Assembly (NCBI GenBank): GCA_008692225.1
Contig: VICG01000004.1
Location: 248,001 to 312,000, forward strand
Length of the DNA stretch: 64,000 bases
Reading direction: 5' to 3'
Source of the DNA: Monilinia fructicola
Taxonomy: Eukaryota > Ascomycota > Leotiomycetes > Helotiales > Sclerotiniaceae
The notes beneath the pieces are model-generated. The model was not told where the DNA came from. It saw only the letters and a program-made list of their open reading frames with translations, and did no database searches. The position numbers and the translations under genes were made by a program. The stretch's first letter is position 1. Each line of letters starts with the position of its first letter. Positions 47,501 through 59,474 of this stretch are shown in pieces.

Positions 47501-48865
47501 TTACTCACGCTACAACCCGAGAAATCCTGCAGGGAGGTCATCCTTCACAAACATCAGTGGATGGTGGACTAGGTGTGCAAGTCGAACAGACTCCCGGTAT
47601 GTTTTATTAATTTTTTGAAAGATCTATTCCCACATATCGTTTGATGTTCTGGAACGGCTCACCAGTACCGAGCTGCCTGGCAACTATCTACTTGCGCATT
47701 GATATTCCGCTGGGAGAGTCAAATCAAGCGCGCAATCCACAGTGCATATCATGACCCGAAGTATGACAGGAACCTCCTGCCGACCCGACTTCCCAATGAG
47801 GACGAACTTCGAAGTTTGCATCTCAATTGGGAATGATCGTTAGATGGAATTGCCTCGTGGCCATACCCACCTTAGGATCAATATCCTTGACGTTTGCTTC
47901 ATGCAAATTGTTCCCGTAACTACTGTTCACTGGCACTTACCTTAAACCCCTGTCGACAACCCGTCACAAGAAACTGGACCGACGAGGTTATGGATATTGC
48001 GGTCATGCCGCTACATCTTCCCATAATATAGTAGTCCTTATTATAGACAAGGACGGCCGGGAAGCAGGGAAACTTATGGTATAGCATCCTTTGGCGAACG
48101 TCTGATTTTGAGTGTTAGCTTTTCCACCTTGGCAGGCAATTACTCCAGATTTCCCAATCAGCCTTAAAGCGGAAGCTCAATGCTTGCATCTCCGTCATAT
48201 ACCCTCCCTTTCAACCACCCCGGCGAGTTGAGTCTAGTACGAAAGCTCATATCACTTGTTCATCGGCACATTCTTTTTCCTCTGCAACACATTTACCGCC
48301 CCTAAATGGTCATCCTTCTTTTAAGCGTTTAGTCTTTCCCGATATGCGACCATATACTTTAATATAACTGGCTGACATACATTCTGTCACAGATTAAACA
48401 TCTCCACCTCACGGATCAGCTGCCGACCTTTGATACATCTAGTATTGAAGAATCAGTGGGGGAAATTCTAGCTTCAGCACACTGCAGGCGTGCGTCGGAT
48501 TTTCGCATCCCTCAACGTTGTACAATATTGTTCCCCTGCGGCGCATCGTGGATCTTCCAGATCTTCAGCACACGGAGCAATTGAGAAATTACCTGTTTCT
48601 GACTAAAGTATTCTTGACTTAGACTCTATAGACCAGTTGTTAATTCGACCATCGATAATTTCTGATTAGATCATATTTGTCCTCACCATTTCATCACAAT
48701 ACTTTATACGTCGGTAGATACCGACCAAGCGATGAGGCCTAACCACCAATAACGACCTCTCTAATCAACCACAGCTTCCATTTCAGTATTCTCTTTTCCA
48801 TAGAAACATCAACTATCCCGTCAGTCACTATATCTAGTGAAAAACATACATCGCATGCTCCAACA
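41553..48865. other. 7.3-kb gene-free region upstream of a Zn2Cys6 regulator
   Basis: No frame longer than ~120 codons carries any domain, signal peptide or intron pattern. It includes GATATA/GAGATA repeats at about 41965-42005 and no transposon-like ends that I could detect. Composition is normal (not RIP-like), unlike the 1.7-13.5 kb island. The last ~1 kb has C/T-rich patches. It probably contains the promoter and leader of the 48866 gene plus the adenine deaminase promoter. Unknown non-coding RNA cannot be excluded. Confidence 0.55.
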
Positions 48866-51487
48866 ATGACGGATCCACTGCATAATACCTATCCCAGATC
48901 ACCAATACTTTCTACATCATCTTATGATTCATCCTCGGTATCTTCTGCGACCTCTCCAAGGCTCCAAGGATTATACGAAGGAGGGCTGATGGGAGCTTCA
49001 CCACGGCCACTCAGCGGAAACATCCCTCACCCTCAACACATTGCAATGACTTCCGGACTTCCGCCACCGGGACAGAGTCCCTTTCATCACAGCTACGGCT
49101 CAGCCACTACATCTCCGGGTGGAATGGGCATGGAATCTATGGCCTCAAATGGGTCGTCAAGCGGCACTCCCGGTCCCTCTGTCGGCCAGATGACATCCGC
49201 TAACATGCAAGCTCAAAAACGAGCTTATCGACAACGTAGAAAGGATCCAAGTTGTGATGCTTGTCGAGAACGCAAGGTCAAATGTGATGCGACGGAGACT
49301 AGTAGCTGCTCGGAATGCTCTAGTAGAAATGTCAAATGTCAGTTCACTAAAGAGACGAATAGGCGTATGTCTTCCATCAAGCAGGTTCAAGATCTGGAGA
49401 AACAGATTGCTCAGGTAAAGCGCGAGAACGGGCAACTTCGTGCTATGCTCAATCTCAGAGAGGATCAAATGGATGTTGATAATGAAGGTTCAGCTCAGGT
49501 GCCTGTACATTTGCCGGAAATTGGATCTCAACCTAGAAAAAGACCGAGAGCACCCCCACCCCACGATTTATCGAGAGTGCAATCAAACATTGGGAAATAT
49601 AGTCATGGAATCTTCAAATCCCCGGCCCCCTATCGACAAACTGAACTCCCGGCAACCTGGCCTTCTCAACCTCCTGAATTGCCACCAAAACACCTGGCAG
49701 ATCATTTATTGAGGACTTATTATTCATCCATACATCTGGTAACACCTATCTTGCATTGGCCAAACTTTGAGCGCGAATACGAGGAAGTTTATAAAAATGG
49801 GTCATTAGAGACCGCAGGCCGGGACTGGACTGCATTATTCTTCGCAGTTATGGCAGTCGGTGTTCTCTTTAGCACCGATTCAAGTATTCAAAGACCTTAC
49901 AAAGGCAAAGAATACATAGAATTATCTATACACATAACGGATCTTTGGCAGGATGAATACAGCCTAGACGCCGCGCGAACAGTCCTCCTTACTAGCATTT
50001 TCCTCTACGAAGTAAATCTCAAATCTGCATCGTGGACATGGCTTGGATCGGCTGTCCGTATAGGTCAAGATTTGGGACTTCACTGCGAGACGGGACCATG
50101 GAAATTGGTTGAAGATGAAATGCGAAGAAGGGTATGGTGGGGAATCTACATTTGGGATCGACACATTTCACTCGAACTTGGGAGACCTCTTCTAATCAAT
50201 GATGCGGACTGCGATGTAAATCTGCCCAATCCCATCGACGAATTCTATCTACAGACCTCCAGCTACCGGTCCCCCCCACCTCCTCAGAATAACACACAGC
50301 TCCCTTCGACTTTCCTTCTCCCTATCGTTCATATTTCGCGCTCCCTTGGTCCTCTCCTCAAAACGCTCAAGTTACCCGTTATTCCCCCAGCCGCAATCGC
50401 AACTTTTGATACCCATTTCACATCATGCCTCTCGCACTTTCCACCCTCTTGCCATTTTTCCTCGCCCGAGCCCCTCGAACCAACCATGCTCGTGCCAATG
50501 TGTCACCTCCTTAACGCGCGTCTCCTACTCCATCGTCATAATCTCATCACATCGTGTCCCCCCAACCTGCGCGCTACAGCCATCGAACAATGTATCCTGG
50601 ATTCTCTAAACAGCGCATCGATGCTCTCTCGCGCGCTGCCCAACCCCTCAACACCCACGTCGTCAAGCCAGGCGCGCTCCTTTGGTCAGACGGCTAGCGC
50701 GATTCTCTGTATGCATATTTGGCGGTGTACGTTATTCTTACTTTTTGGAGGGCATTTTGACGCGGCAATAACATGTATCAGAGCAGCGGCGATTATTGGA
50801 TACTCAAGGGAAGTTAACGTAGCTTGTGGACGACACACTGCGTTTTTCTTATCAATATTGATTGAGAAGAAGAGAAATTCTTCTATGAAAGGAAGGGAAG
50901 CGCCGGGATATCTGGGGCAGAGAATAGGAAGATATGAGATGGATGAAGAGGTCTTGGCGTATTTGAGTGGGGATCTACAGGGAGGAGACGAAGCTTGGGT
51001 TTGGCAGGGGAGAGATGTTATGGGGATGCGTAGTCCGGGGGTTGGTGGAGGGAGCTCGAGTACCGGGGGAAGTCCCACGTTGTCGAGGGAAGGGGATAGA
51101 GATAGGGAGAGGGGGGGCATGAGTAGGATGACTGGGACAAGTGGGAATTTGTTGGTGCTTAGCGAGGCGGAAGCGAGAGATTGGGGTGGGTGGGAGAGAG
51201 TTCAGTATTTGGTTGATGTCTTGGTCAGGGAGTCAAGTGCATCTGGACCTGCTCCCGCACCCGGGATTGCGGGGGCAGGGGCAAGTGCAAGTGCAAGTGG
51301 AGGGTATAACACTGAGCCGAGAGGGGTGTTTGGGTTAGGAGTAGGTGTCGGACCGGGTGTAGGTGGAGGCTTGGGGGTATCAGGGGGGAATGTTCCCGGG
51401 GCTAAGCCTCAAACGAGTCCATTGACAGTGAGAAGAGACGATAGGAGTCGAGGTAGTGAAAGGATGAGTATCACTAATATCATCTAA
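48866..51487 (+). CDS. Zn2Cys6 transcription factor with fungal-specific middle domain (873 residues)
   Basis: Intron-free frame. Residues 1-110 are Ser/Pro/Gly-rich. KRAYRQRRKDPSCDACRERK begins the basic lead and the binuclear zinc cluster: CDACRERKVKC, then CSEC, then C. A short coiled coil follows (SIKQVQDLEKQIAQVKRENG), as in dimerising fungal regulators. The middle homology domain spans about residues 280-470 (YYSSIHLVTPILHWPNFE, FLYEVNLKSASWTWLGSAVRIGQDLGLH, RRRVWWGIYIWDR). The C-terminal ~150 residues are Gly/Ser low-complexity, including a GAGASASASGG patch. The RAYRQRRK-plus-zinc-cluster arrangement is strongly conserved among ascomycetes, but I cannot name the orthologue. The 7.3-kb upstream region suggests complex control. 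Confidence 0.9.
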   Translation: MTDPLHNTYPRSPILSTSSYDSSSVSSATSPRLQGLYEGGLMGASPRPLSGNIPHPQHIAMTSGLPPPGQSPFHHSYGSATTSPGGMGMESMASNGSSSGTPGPSVGQMTSANMQAQKRAYRQRRKDPSCDACRERKVKCDATETSSCSECSSRNVKCQFTKETNRRMSSIKQVQDLEKQIAQVKRENGQLRAMLNLREDQMDVDNEGSAQVPVHLPEIGSQPRKRPRAPPPHDLSRVQSNIGKYSHGIFKSPAPYRQTELPATWPSQPPELPPKHLADHLLRTYYSSIHLVTPILHWPNFEREYEEVYKNGSLETAGRDWTALFFAVMAVGVLFSTDSSIQRPYKGKEYIELSIHITDLWQDEYSLDAARTVLLTSIFLYEVNLKSASWTWLGSAVRIGQDLGLHCETGPWKLVEDEMRRRVWWGIYIWDRHISLELGRPLLINDADCDVNLPNPIDEFYLQTSSYRSPPPPQNNTQLPSTFLLPIVHISRSLGPLLKTLKLPVIPPAAIATFDTHFTSCLSHFPPSCHFSSPEPLEPTMLVPMCHLLNARLLLHRHNLITSCPPNLRATAIEQCILDSLNSASMLSRALPNPSTPTSSSQARSFGQTASAILCMHIWRCTLFLLFGGHFDAAITCIRAAAIIGYSREVNVACGRHTAFFLSILIEKKRNSSMKGREAPGYLGQRIGRYEMDEEVLAYLSGDLQGGDEAWVWQGRDVMGMRSPGVGGGSSSTGGSPTLSREGDRDRERGGMSRMTGTSGNLLVLSEAEARDWGGWERVQYLVDVLVRESSASGPAPAPGIAGAGASASASGGYNTEPRGVFGLGVGVGPGVGGGLGVSGGNVPGAKPQTSPLTVRRDDRSRGSERMSITNII

Positions 51488-52633
51488 TCTCACCTAGCCC
51501 TGGAGCCTCTCTAACTTCTCAAACCAAAACAATACCCACAACATGGACATCATCAACAAGAATAAGACCCCACAATCTCCCAGCAACAAAAACAACGCCA
51601 AATCTTTCCATTGTACATATTCAACAATAAGAGTGGGAACACCGAGTCACGACCAGTGAGTGACATGATGGAGAAGAAGATAACATTCAGTGCGCGGCAT
51701 ACAGTGGGTATCGTCATGTAGCAAGAAACGGCGTTGATATAATATAGAAGTTTTCATTCTCATTCTCATTCTCATTCTCATTTTCGTTTCGTTTTCAATT
51801 TCGATTTCACTTTCCTGCGGGGAACCCCGAGGAGCATGAACTTCAAGTTAGAGATACCTTGGGCATGGCCCAAAAATTTTCCTTTGTTTGCTTACTTGTC
51901 CTCGGTCCTTTTTGGTGCGGGATGGAGTGGGTGGGGTGGTAGCATGGCTGGGGCTGGCTGGGGGCATATTCGTTGGCTATGCTGGCTGTATGGGCTACGG
52001 GGCAAGGCAGAAGGTGTGTGCATGTGCGCATGGGGGTATCTTATTTGATGTTTGGTGGGTGGGGTGTAGCGTAGTAGAATGTATGTGGTTTAATATGTTA
52101 TTATATCATAAGCTATGTATGCTATTATGAGATTTTGGGCAGTTTTGCGAGGATTTGACGGTGATGTGATTGATGTATAGATTGGTCCGATGTTACGGGA
52201 TGAAAATATTGAGCTGATGCAGCTGGAGAAGGTGGTAGAGGTTTTTAGGGGGAAGGGCACGGGGTGGAAAGTAAATGGGATTGGGATTATGGAATGGCAT
52301 GGGAGAAATGTTGGATCTAGGTATTTTGACGGTTTCCTTGAGGGTCTGTATTTGCCACTAAGTCCAATGAATAAATGAAAAATAATACTAGAAACCCGAA
52401 AGCCTCAACCGGCCTGCTATTCATACATCCATCAATTTGAACCATGCCTGGCCATAACCTCCATGAACTTCCTGATCCTGATGAACTCCTGGGTATACAG
52501 TGAAATAAATACAGTGATGCCACGGAAAAACTCGTATCTCAGCATTTTGTCGTCACTCCGTATGGTTTCATTTCATTTTATTTCGTTCCATCATGAATAT
52601 CCTCCACGATTCGCTCTTCAGCAATGACGAGAA
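51488..52633. other. Convergent spacer
   Basis: 1.1 kb tail-to-tail spacer. It contains a CATTCT array (51754-51781) running into a CGTTTC/CGATTTC pyrimidine tract, and GGT/GGG-rich patches. No gene. Confidence 0.6.
51754..51781. repeat. CATTCT microsatellite
   Basis: Four to five CATTCT hexamers followed by a degenerate T/C tract. Confidence 0.8.
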
Positions 52634-55178
52634 TTAGAAACCATCAGCAGCTTCACTCAACACATTTAGCAATCCCACCGCCGCACCCCCCAATCCAGCC
52701 GCAGTTAAGTGGTCTCGCCATCTACTGCCTCCATTTCTAGACTTATGAGAATCCGAGTGTGCGAGGTCGCGGTCGCGGTCGCGGTCGCGAGAGTGGTGGG
52801 AATGATGGTGGCGATGGCGATGGGGATGGTAGTTGTGGTTGTAGGGTCTATTGGATTGAGAAGAGGAGGGTGGGAAATAGGTGGGTGAGGAAGGGGATTG
52901 TGGAGTTGAATATGTATGGGGTAAGTAGGGATGGGGGGAGAGGTATTGTTGGGGAGCGGGATACGGGGGTCCTTGGGGATATTGTTGGCCTTGCATTGGG
53001 TAAGGAAGCTGTTGTGTATAGCCCTGTTGTGGAGGAAACGGAGGCGGGGGGTATCCCTGTGGTAATTGGTTTGATCCGGGTATGTTCCATGGACGAGGTG
53101 TGTTACTCGAGCCTGACTGTGGTGAAGATGAGAACAACTGTGGTTGAGGTGTATACGAGACTGAATTAGGAGAAGAGTTTTCGGAGGGCTCGCGGTCTCT
53201 TTCCTTCCTTTCAGTGCGTTCACGTCGTTCTGATTCCTCTTTTCTATCTCCCCTATCACCTTGATATCTTCGTCGATATTCCCTATTATGTCTTCTCCTT
53301 TCCGTTTCATCTGGGTCTCGTCTCTTGCTCGACCGTCTGTCGTCTTCCGAATCTGAATCTGAATCAGAGGTGGTATCAGAACTACAGGACGAACTTTCAG
53401 ATGCTGATGAGTTCCTCCCTCGCCTCGTTCGAGAACTTCTCTCTCTTCTAGATCTCTGCTCTGGGCCGATTGACGCTTGATGATGTCTACGCCATCTTTC
53501 TTCTCTCAGGTTGTGAGAGCGGGAAACATAATCTTGGATTTCTTCCTTTGTGAGAATGCCTAGTATTGCTACAAATTCTGGACGACTAAGATCATTTGTT
53601 AATTTCTCACATCATGATTGTAGCATGGAAAACTATGAATTGCAACTTACGCCTCATAACGTCTTCCATCTTGATTCAGAACTTCAGGAGATATTAAAGA
53701 TCTTTTAACCTTTGTCCATTTAGCATCAGGAGAAATCTCATTTCCGTATGAGTCGGGCGCAAGCCTCTTCGAGGGCATTGCAGAATCTGGTCTTGGGCTA
53801 GTTCCAGTAACAAATGTGCTAAGTTTTGGTGAGGTTTGGCGAACAGGAAGATCAAATCTTACGCCACTTGTACGTGGCGATGATCTCTGGTCGGAACTTC
53901 GTTTTGGTCGAAGCGCAATAGGTTGTATTGATTCGTCCGGGTATGAGTGATGACTTGATGGGGATGATGGGGGAAGAATTAGTGGGGTTGCGGAGAAAGG
54001 AAGAAGTTCGCTCGTTTGAATTATTGAGCTATTGGATGAAGATATCCTCTGATGTTTGGATGATATATCAGACGATTCAGAGCCGCTTGTATCCTTTTCC
54101 CATTTCTCTTCTGCAAAGTCTATATTGGATATTTTTTGGTGTTAGTGGTGGGGATAGTTGACGATGAATAGGTACAGATTTTCTTTCAAAACCTGACTCT
54201 AAACGCGATTCGGGTCTGGGTCTTTGACTTTTCATTGATGTTGGAAATTTCATATTATCTTCCCGCTGTATTATTTCCTTTGATCTATTGAAATCATCGC
54301 CGGTGTCAACAACAGCGAAGAAAGGCGGATTTCCACGAGAGGATTCAGAATTCGTAGAGTCAACCCATCGTTCTGTATGGGAACTCACTGGGCTGGGCAT
54401 TTGAGACCTAAGTGGTTCTTCGCCAAGCAAACCATCTAGCTCCATTTGTCGGATATATGCTCTTAAGACATCCTAATAGCATGTTGATGAGTGAAACATT
54501 ATCTTATCATTACTGGAATATCAAAATACCTTGTGCTGTTGCAAAACATCATTCGAAAATCCTTCAGATATCAGTTCTCTTCTGAATTGCTTCCAAACTT
54601 CCTTATCATCATCTTCCAAACTTGTGATCGGCGTCTTCGCCCTCTTGCTTATTTTCGCCGCAATATGATCCACCTTGTCCAAAATGACATCCAGTTGTTC
54701 CCCCTGGACATTCAAATTCTTTGCCATTCCCGCATTCTCATGTAATTGTATGTTGTCCAAGAATAGCGTCAAAACTCGTCTTATGCGATATCAGCTTTAC
54801 TCTGATACCACCCAGTTGATCCATCTCATTACTTCCGAACCTCATCTTCTCCCACAAAGCTTCAGTACTACCATTCCCACCTCCGCTTCCCTCTGATAAT
54901 CTTCCATATTTCAACAACAAGCCATCAAGTTGCTTCAGGGTAATATCGCAATCTCCAATGATTGGCGCTAATTGCCTTTCCCATATACTTTGAACTCTAT
55001 TGAGAAGAGAATCCTCATCCTCGACTTCGGATTTTAAGTGTTTCAGAACATTGTGTAAACCGCGAACTTCTCGACTGATTTCATCATATTCACCACCTGC
55101 CGAACGACATCTTCGGTATAATTCGCGGCAAGAAGTTATCACAATTATAATATCTGAAGGAGAGGCACCAAAACTCAT
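52634..55178 (-). CDS. Protein with Helo/STAND-type N-terminal domain and Pro/Gln/Arg-rich glycine-zipper tail (two apparent frameshifts)
   Basis: Three exons: 55178-54530, 54472-53651 and 53585-52634. Residues 1-200 (MSFGASPSDIIIVITSCREL, YDEISREVRGLHNVLKHL, FLDNIQLHENAGM) resemble the fungal N-terminal helical domain of STAND/Helo-like proteins. ITSLEDDDKEVWKQFRREL and GFSNDVLQQHKDVLRAYIRQ follow. The middle is disordered. Then comes KEEIQDYVSRSHNLREERW, an RS/RD-rich charged region and a Pro/Gln/Tyr-rich prion-like stretch (about residues 640-740). The end is HLTAAGLGGAAVGLLNVLSE, a glycine-zipper-like segment. The frame breaks at a plus-strand A run (54771-54774) and a T run (54132-54137). 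Removing one base at each gives 806 residues with a correct exon sum. No nucleotide-binding domain, so not a full STAND receptor. Function unknown. Confidence 0.78.
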
Positions 55179-56057
55179 CTCGGAAGTTAACGTATGAATT
55201 CAGATCTCAGAGTGAAGCAGAGAGGTTGACTATAAAGTCATCACGAAATGATAATTGTGGCAATGTGAATTGAGAAATACGATGTGTTGTATATCTCTGC
55301 TGCAGTGAAGTGGATTTTGGTTCTCAGATGTAACTACTCTGTATGTCAATACCGTATGTTACCTAGGTACCCCGCAGTACTTCCTACAATGAGGTTGTAA
55401 TCCCGAAAAAAAGCGGTTCACGACGACTTATTCGTCGAATAATTGTATAGATTCACTCAAAACATGAGAATTAATGTGGATATCAGGTTTCAAGAAGGGC
55501 CGTAGAAAGACAATAGAAATCAACTAGTAAAGGAGAAATAGAGGCTGAGCTGAACAAATAGGTAACCGTTTGAAGTATGGCTACGATATGGTTGTGACGT
55601 CGAGGGTGCACCGTTGGTGAGAATATTAGACAAATCAAAAGAACCGGCTGACAAATCTCAAGGAATGTGGTGGAGAATACTTGGCTACGAACAGGGCTGT
55701 TTAGTGCCCGTAAGATCAAATCGAACAACTTTCCCATAGAACCCGTGTATCATGAACTGGGTGGCGCAGTCAACGATGCGGCAAACCGGCGTCCAACATA
55801 CCCACCGAGTATGATCCTAAGCCTCAGTGCGCAGGGAGAAAACGAGGCGATCAACAGAACGAGAATTTTCATTGAAAAATGATAGGATCGCTAAATAACG
55901 TTCGACGAGTTTATGTGACACATTGCTTGTTGTGCATAAAGGACTAGAACACATATGGTGATATGTGGAGAGTGGGTAGTGGGCAACTCCGAAAAATATG
56001 AATAAGAACTTTTGATTTTTATATTCCTTCCAACCAATAATTAAACAGTAAATAATA
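55179..56057. other. Spacer between UTP8 and the Helo-like gene
   Basis: 0.9 kb, non-coding as far as I can see. Contains the promoter of the 55178 gene and the 3' end of UTP8. Confidence 0.55.
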
Positions 56058-58867
56058 TCACAAGACAATTCTTTCTCGAGTATATTTTGCAACTTGTCGA
56101 CTCAAGAGTCGACCAATATCTCTCTTACTTCTCTTTTGGACTTCCCCTCCAGCACCAATACGAAGACGTGAAATCTGGCGCTCTGCTTTTAGACCGATTG
56201 GTAATATAGAGATGTCTTTTTCTCCAGAAGGAAGGGTCATTATTGAGTTGGCCATTCGTACTGTATCTTCATGTCCGATACCCTTGAGCACAGAATTACC
56301 ATAACGGACCATTTCAGATGTCAGACCCTTCAGATAAACAGCGGTCTCAATACCTTCTAGCGCTGCACTAATTTCCATCCTGAGAGTGCCAACAAATGCT
56401 TCAGACTCGGATTGATCTCCATTGATTAGTCTAGCATTTCCTGTTAACCATCCACCAGCAGCAAGGGCATCAATACAATTGTTGAGCAGACTCGAAATGA
56501 GGATAATGGAATTATCAGGCGCCTCAACTTCGTCGTCATCCAATTCCATGATATCAAGGTATCGACCAGTCCATCCACCTTTAGCCAGTTCGACTCTCAG
56601 GATATAGATTAGTGAGACTGTCTCTTGGCTTGTGAAAGTTGTTTGTAGGGCGTCCGTAATGCTGTTATCTGGGCATGTATAGAGTTTTGAGAGAGCCACA
56701 TTCAAAGCTTCACCTCTGACACCAGAACCTTCGCCTAACTGGAACTCGGCAAGTTGTAGATCATCTTCAGCCTCCGCTTCAAGCCTCTGTACTTCCTCTT
56801 CAACATTGCCATTTTCCAGGACCACATCCTCCCCATTTGTTAATAAGGCTTGTTTTGAATTTGGAGACTCTCCGAGTTCAAATAGATCCATGGTTTGCAT
56901 CAAGTTTCGAATCGCATGAAGTAGTTCAGCCGCTCCCAGTAAATTGGAGGAAACAAGTTGGAGCAATAATTCCATTTCCCGGTCCAGTTTCACAATAGCA
57001 TTGACAAGCTCCCCGGCACGTATTGGACCAGATAGTGAAGTTCGAATTTCTTGTCTCAACGCAGATTCGATGTTGAGGATTGTCATGTTTCCAGTTTGAA
57101 GCAACCACCTGAAAAGTCTCGGAGGATAGAAGACAATAGACAGCTCATAAATTCCTTCCGGGTTCTGAGACCAGCTGAAAATTTTACTCAATGCATATAA
57201 AATCCATCTGCGATCGACTTCAGATGGTTCTATTTTTGCAACTTTTTCTGCAGGATTTTCGGCTATTTCTGTGCTCCAATCTTGATCAAACTTGCTGCCC
57301 ACACACTTTTCAAACCCTGAGGTATCTCCGTTTTTGACGCACCTCTCCGGCTCTTTCGTCATATTTGCCCATACCTCCTCTTTCATACCCATTGAGCCGG
57401 GAAGGTAATGATCTACGAAGAGCCATTTGCCGTGGGATGGCTCCTTTCCTGGCCTGGAGCGTATCACTTGGGGATCTGAGCAGCCAAGGGAGTCAATAAG
57501 AAGTCCGATTGCTCGAGATTTCGATCCTTGGCCAGGTTGGAAGTCCACCTGAACGGCAATGAGCTCATTATCTGAAATAGCCAGAGCTGTTCCAAGCTTG
57601 GGGTAATATGATATGAATTGAGCAGGAATATCTAATCGTGGCTTCTGCTTTTCATCAGAATCCCGCTTTCGCTTAAGGGATTCTTTGTCAGTGTCACCAT
57701 CTAACTTGATCGTAGCTAAGACAGACGCATATTTTGGATTGAGAATGCTAATTGACTGTTGACTTGACGTTATAATGGATGTACTTGAAAGTCGAAGAAA
57801 ACGAGCCGGTACCAGGAGTATTGATCTCGGATTGTACCTTGGGAAGTGTGTCATGTAGATCTAATGTGGTCAAAACTTCCGCTTCAAGTATTTGCAAGAT
57901 GCCGGCGGAAACGTTGATGCCGAATGAAGCCCTCCCAACATTCGCTTTCTTCTTTGTTGGTGTATAGATCGGTAGAGGGGTGTCCATAAGAGATTCAACT
58001 GAATGTATTGTGCCATTCAAATGTGTAGCCGCCTTCCTTGGTGATGCCACAATATGTAACGTTCTCACGCTCTCCCCGGCTTCCTGCACATTTGACTTTG
58101 TGATCACGATTATGATGTCCGGGTTGAAGCCATCCTCAGTCACCTCTTGTGGGAAAAATGCAAAAACATCCTGGCGACCTTTCAAGATTCCTTGGCCGGC
58201 CGAGTAAGCATTTGTAATGTGCGCATATTCTACCTCGATGTTGTTCATTGACAATGATGAAGCTCGACCGAGGGCAGTAGAAGGCGAAGACCATAACAAC
58301 TGAAGGGTTTCCCCATCTAAACATTGGATTTCGCCATCCTTCTTTACAATCAGTATATCTGACTTTTTGACCGCATCCAATCCTGTGGGGGCCAGGGCCC
58401 CCAAATGAACCACTGGCGCTTTCGATTGGCTGATCTTATGTGTAATTGTTGTCGATTGAGCCGTGTTACTGCCTTCTGTAATATCATGGAACAGTGTGAC
58501 TTTATCCTCGGAGCCAGACGTTGAAACATATGTTCTTCGCTCGGTTTTGGTTTTCGTAGTTTTCGACCTGGACGAGTATGGAGGGCAAGAAAAGGAAGTA
58601 CCAGGGGGCAGAGCGTAAGAAGTAAGTAATTTGGAAGAGGACACCTAGAATTTGTTAATGTTTGATAGTATCTACAAGATCGTTTGACAATCTTACATCG
58701 TATAAGTTTACACCTTCACCATGGACTCCAACAGCCAATTCAGACCTCTTTCTTTTTTTTGATCCAGGTGCACCACCATAAACTTCTCCAACGACATATT
58801 GCGCCTGCTTTGATCGCGGTAAAGTTGCGACGACATATGGCTGCTGCAAAGATATTCTGGATGACAT
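56058..58867 (-). CDS. UTP8: UTP8-like small-subunit processome protein (t-UTP), one apparent frameshift
   Basis: Nucleolar factor of the t-UTP/UtpA subcomplex, which binds pre-rRNA early in 18S processing. Exons 58867-58697 and 58644-56058; intron donor GTAAGA. The N-terminus MSSRISLQQPYVVATLPRSK, GSKKRKRSELAVGVHGEGVN and LLTSYALPPGTSFSCPP is the conserved opening of the Utp8 beta-propeller, followed by the helical C-terminal half (WILYALSKIFSWSQNP, YPPRLFRWLLQTGNMTILN). The frame breaks in the plus-strand A run 57798-57801: TPGTGSF continues as LRLSSTSIITSSQQS after one base is removed. Corrected length 918 residues, exon sum a multiple of three. Divergent from ELG1. Confidence 0.86.
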
Positions 58868-59474
58868 TTTGGCAATTGGAATTATAGTATAAACAATTCC
58901 AATGCAATGTATCGAAGCTGGATTGTAAATTTGGATTTGCGCAAAGTAAAAGAACCAAAAGCTTTGAAATTTCTCTGGGCGGTGAAAGAATTCTGCCATC
59001 CATGCCATCCATGGATTGTATCAAAATTTCAAGACAGCTGGAGGCCGGGGGGTTATGCATTTGATCCAATGAGGATTTGTGCAATTTATGCATAAATATG
59101 CATCGATATGCAAATTTATATCAACATGCATACTATCTATCCAAGCTAGATTATTTATGCACAGATGATAGTTAAAGTGCTCTGAGGCACGTGCATGGTT
59201 AATAATTCAATTAGAACGCGGTTCCCAATTTGACTATTTGATACCTCGAATTCACTAAAGATCACTTTTTACTTTGAATCCTGTGGTATTTCTATTACTT
59301 GATTCTTTTTTCCATGATTTGTCTCTATCCTCAATCTTCTCATACAGACTATCATCCATTTCCCTTTCTTTTCGAAGGGGGTTTATGAGAGCTGGAGTGT
59401 TGCACAACGCGTGAGCTTCGCGTTTTACCAGTTCTGCTTGTCGAATGCGAATGGCGGTCCTGGTCTCAAAAGTC
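58868..59474. promoter_or_regulatory. Divergent promoter of UTP8 and ELG1 with an ATGCAT cluster
   Basis: 607 bp between opposed start codons. It contains the palindrome ATGCAT four times (59055, 59088, 59098, 59126) plus ATGCAA (59108) and ATGCAC (59157), all within ~110 bp. An E-box-like GCACGTGC sits near 59188. These may be binding sites for shared regulation of two growth-linked genes. That is inference. Confidence 0.5.
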
